Assembly (NCBI GenBank): GCA_934552855.1
Contig: CAKTEU010000017.1
Span: 1-43,342 of the forward strand
Direction: 5' to 3'
DNA: 43,342 nucleotides
From: an uncultured Eubacteriales bacterium
Lineage (GTDB): Bacteria; Bacillota; Clostridia; Oscillospirales; Acutalibacteraceae
In this document: in pieces, positions 41,622 to 43,342 of the stretch
Layout of the letters: every line of letters starts with the position of its first letter
Position numbering within the stretch: the stretch's first letter is position 1
Made by a program: the position numbers and the translations under genes
Notes under the pieces: model-generated
Seen by the model: only the letters and a program-made list of their open reading frames with translations
Database searches by the model: none
Told to the model about the DNA's origin: nothing

Positions 41622-42105
41622 AAAAAGATATCGCACAGACATTAAATCCGCCCAGGGCGTTGGTGCAATGGCACTTGTTTTGACAATTGTTTATATCGTT
41701 CGCTGGCTTTTTACAAAAGAGTTTGACTTTTATTTTTGCACTGCGGTGACGGAGTTTTTACTCAAGGCTGCCGAATTTTCAAAGGATTACAGCGGTTCAA
41801 TTCCCGCCGCTGCGGCAATTGCCGGAGTATCGGTATACATTGGGCTTTACATTGCAAGCGTTCTTCTTGCGCAAAAGAACCCGACAAAGCTTTGGCTTTC
41901 GCTTTTGCTTTATTCAATTGATACCGTCTTTTTAATTGCCGTTGACCTGTCGGGTTTTTTTGGTCCGTTTGAAAAAGAATATTTCATTGACATTGTTTTT
42001 CATGCGCTTTTGCTGGTGTTTATGATTGTTGGCATTTCTTCGGTCAAAAAGCTTCAAAAGGCCGGTTCTCCGTTTGTTGTTGATGAGGACGAAGAAGAGT
42101 TTTGA
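41593..42105 (+). CDS. Small polytopic membrane protein of unknown function
   Basis: 170 residues with about four hydrophobic segments (roughly 20-40, 70-95, 100-122, 130-150) and an acidic C-terminus (VDEDEEEF). No family was recognised. ATG 41593 has AAGAGGTGA upstream and overlaps the phosphoesterase gene by 29 bp; ATG 41602 is an alternative. It is the last gene of the trmL operon. No terminator was seen before the MITE-like repeat at 42153. Confidence 0.75.
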   Translation: MKHMSKPQLEKRYRTDIKSAQGVGAMALVLTIVYIVRWLFTKEFDFYFCTAVTEFLLKAAEFSKDYSGSIPAAAAIAGVSVYIGLYIASVLLAQKNPTKLWLSLLLYSIDTVFLIAVDLSGFFGPFEKEYFIDIVFHALLLVFMIVGISSVKKLQKAGSPFVVDEDEEEF

Positions 42106-42152
42106 TGCTTTGAGGCAAGGCAAAGAATGAAGCAAATTTAAAATTATGTGAT

Positions 42153-42373
42153 GGGACTGTCGCATTTAGCGCAGAACAAAGAGTAAAAAGTCAAAATTAA
42201 AAATATAATTTACGGATGCCGTCAAAAAGAAAGTATACCGTGAATTACAGCTTTATTTTTAAATCCAATAGGAATTATTTTTACTCTTTTAAGCGTTTTT
42301 TTACCCGCTCGCAGTATCTATATACAGCTTCGGGGTAAAGAAAACGCTTTCTGCATCTAAATGCGACAGCCCC
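42153..42373. repeat. MITE-like element, copy 2 with intact terminal inverted repeats
   Basis: The ends GGGACTGTCGCATTTAG (42153-42169) and CTAAATGCGACAGCCCC (42357-42373) are inverted repeats with one mismatch in 17. The interior has no gene but shares landmarks with the element at 1434: a GCGCAGA-like left sub-end, GAGTAAA, an internal hairpin on ATAATTTACGG/CCGTGAATTA, and AACGCTTTCTGCATCTAAATGCG. It looks like a non-autonomous mobile element; no clear target-site duplication was seen. Bases 42374-42480 hold nothing I recognise. Confidence 0.7.
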
Positions 42374-42485
42374 TGCTTTTGCGGTTTCGATGCTGTGAAA
42401 ATCAATAAAAAAACACAGTCAATACATAAAAAACAGCGTATACCGTAGTATTACGATTACGCCTGTCATGTTTTAATGCTTATTC

Positions 42486-42556
42486 TTAAGATTTCTTTAA
42501 GGAAGCCTTAAGATTTTCGGTAGTTCCTTGTTTTTGGCTTTTCTGCGGTTTATAAT
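42486..42556 (+). promoter_or_regulatory. Promoter with three phased TTAAG repeats
   Basis: TTGTTT (42528-42533), a 17-bp spacer and TATAAT (42551-42556). Upstream, TTAAG occurs at 42486, 42497 and 42508, spaced exactly 11 bp, so on one face of the helix. This is the layout of OmpR/PhoB-family binding sites, where 6-bp direct repeats recur every 11 bp. The site ends about 16 bp before the -35 box. Confidence 0.7.
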
Positions 42557-42597
42557 AAATTCAAAAGCTTGAAAATTAATCTAAAGAGGTTATTTAT

Positions 42598-43149
42598 ATG
42601 CGAAAAAAATTACTTCTTGCGTTCATTTTGGGCTGCGTTGCAACGCTTGCCGTCACGGGAACAGTTCTTTATTACATTATATATCAGCCTTTTGATGTGG
42701 TGAATGTCAATGTTGAAACGAAAAATTTAACGGGCGATTCATTGAAATCAACAGCTGATACTTTCAATGCCGATAAAAGCAAGGGGTACATTGATTATAT
42801 GCACAAAGGCTTTGAATTTGATTTGTCCTCTTCGGATGAATACTGCATTGCCGAAGTTGCCGTCAAGGTTTGCAATCCGAGTGTCCTGACAACGTCTGCG
42901 CTCTATCTGATTCCAAAAAAGGATAACGATGTTATTTGCTATTTGGAACCGTACATGAAAGCCGAAAGCCTTTCTCCCGGTGAGACAAAAGAGGTAAAGT
43001 CAACTTTTGTATGCCGCAAAAACGGAAAGACCGATAAGGAACTTGCCGAATATATCAGCGGTCTGGATTTTTATCTTTTGGAGGAGGATAACATTTTCGG
43101 GAAGAAGAAAATCAAGGTGACACCAAAAGATTTCATTATTAATGTATAA
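42598..43149 (+). CDS. Membrane-anchored extracytoplasmic protein of unknown function
   Basis: 183 residues. A basic start and one hydrophobic segment (about 5-30, LLLAFILGCVATLAVTGTVL) anchor it; the rest is probably outside. The soluble part is beta-rich, with VAVKVCNPSVLTTSALYLIP and SLSPGETKEVKSTFVCR resembling a FxLD/DUF4352-type Ig-like fold, and three Cys residues in the domain. No enzyme motif was seen. Its promoter carries response-regulator-like repeats, so it may be induced by envelope stress or phosphate signals. TAAAGAGGTTATTTAT precedes the ATG. Confidence 0.7.
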   Translation: MRKKLLLAFILGCVATLAVTGTVLYYIIYQPFDVVNVNVETKNLTGDSLKSTADTFNADKSKGYIDYMHKGFEFDLSSSDEYCIAEVAVKVCNPSVLTTSALYLIPKKDNDVICYLEPYMKAESLSPGETKEVKSTFVCRKNGKTDKELAEYISGLDFYLLEEDNIFGKKKIKVTPKDFIINV

Positions 43150-43153
43150 CTTT

Positions 43154-43195
43154 TTCCCGGCGAGTTCTTTGGAATTTCGCCGGGAATGGTTTACT
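43154..43195 (+). terminator. Weak terminator after the last gene
   Basis: TTCCCGGCG (43154-43162) pairs with CGCCGGGAA (43178-43186), followed by TGGTTTACT; the T-run is poor. Confidence 0.5.
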
Positions 43196-43313
43196 CTATA
43201 TTTAGTTCATCTGCGAATAATTTACCAAAGTATACAATATATAGTACCCAAATCCCGTCACACCCACCAACACACCCGGAGCGGTGTACAAAAGCGAAGA
43301 AAAAGGCAAAAAA

Positions 43314-43333
43314 AGGGTAAAAAAGTGTTGACA
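43314..43333 (+). promoter_or_regulatory. Truncated promoter at the right edge
   Basis: A-rich sequence followed by TTGACA at 43328-43333, nine bases before the window ends. The A-tract beside an exact -35 box resembles promoters of highly expressed genes, including stable-RNA operons. The -10 box is outside the window. Confidence 0.45.
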
Positions 43334-43342
43334 AAGAGAGAG

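Overview
The window reads as a chromosomal segment from a low-to-moderate GC Gram-positive anaerobe of the class Clostridia, probably an Oscillospirales/Ruminococcaceae-type gut bacterium. The evidence is the hrcA-grpE-dnaK-dnaJ order behind a consensus CIRCE operator, strong AGGAGG ribosome binding sites with frequent TTG starts, many near-consensus sigma-A promoters, abundant lipoprotein signal peptides, and noncoding inverted repeats. No rRNA, tRNA, CRISPR array, transposase or prophage gene was seen. Genus-level assignment is inference.

Layout. 1-3960: a DUF3048 lipoprotein, dapB (minus) with a structured leader, a secreted beta-propeller-like protein and a nicotinamidase-family hydrolase. 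4000-9980: a purine salvage and nucleoside uptake operon (xpt, BMP-type lipoprotein, ABC ATPase, two permeases). 10050-13770 (minus): pncB, an RluA-type pseudouridine synthase and a patatin-like lipase with a charged tail. 13920-14340: a small XRE regulator whose promoter carries a perfect palindrome. 14430-19710: a two-component system followed by a VTC-type polyphosphate polymerase, a DUF4956 membrane protein and a Cthe_2159-like surface lipoprotein. 19855-24970: a compact biosynthetic operon of two acyl-AMP ligases, a stand-alone condensation-domain protein and an acyl carrier protein. 24990-28000: lepA and hemW.

28000-28371 is a tiny locus with two consensus promoters firing toward each other into one bidirectional terminator. 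The plus transcript encodes a 34-residue membrane peptide and the minus transcript is a short structured RNA. Both transcripts begin with related sequence. The layout resembles type I toxin-antitoxin loci. 28400-33340 (minus) is the HrcA/CIRCE heat-shock operon. 33300-34430 is noncoding and holds a long imperfect inverted repeat. 34430-38880 (minus) carries a large secreted Ig-like protein, a PdaA-like deacetylase lipoprotein and a small glycine-rich protein, plus an orphan plus-strand promoter with a downstream hairpin that may define a noncoding RNA. 38900-42105: trmL, a CDF-type transporter that probably starts at ATT, a metallophosphoesterase and a small membrane protein. 42150-43342: a MITE-like element related to one at 1434-1599, a promoter with three helically phased TTAAG repeats, an unknown membrane-anchored protein, and a truncated promoter at the right edge.

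The best candidates for undescribed systems are the ligase-ligase-condensation-ACP operon, the convergent small-RNA/peptide locus, and the kinase-regulated polyphosphate/surface operon.
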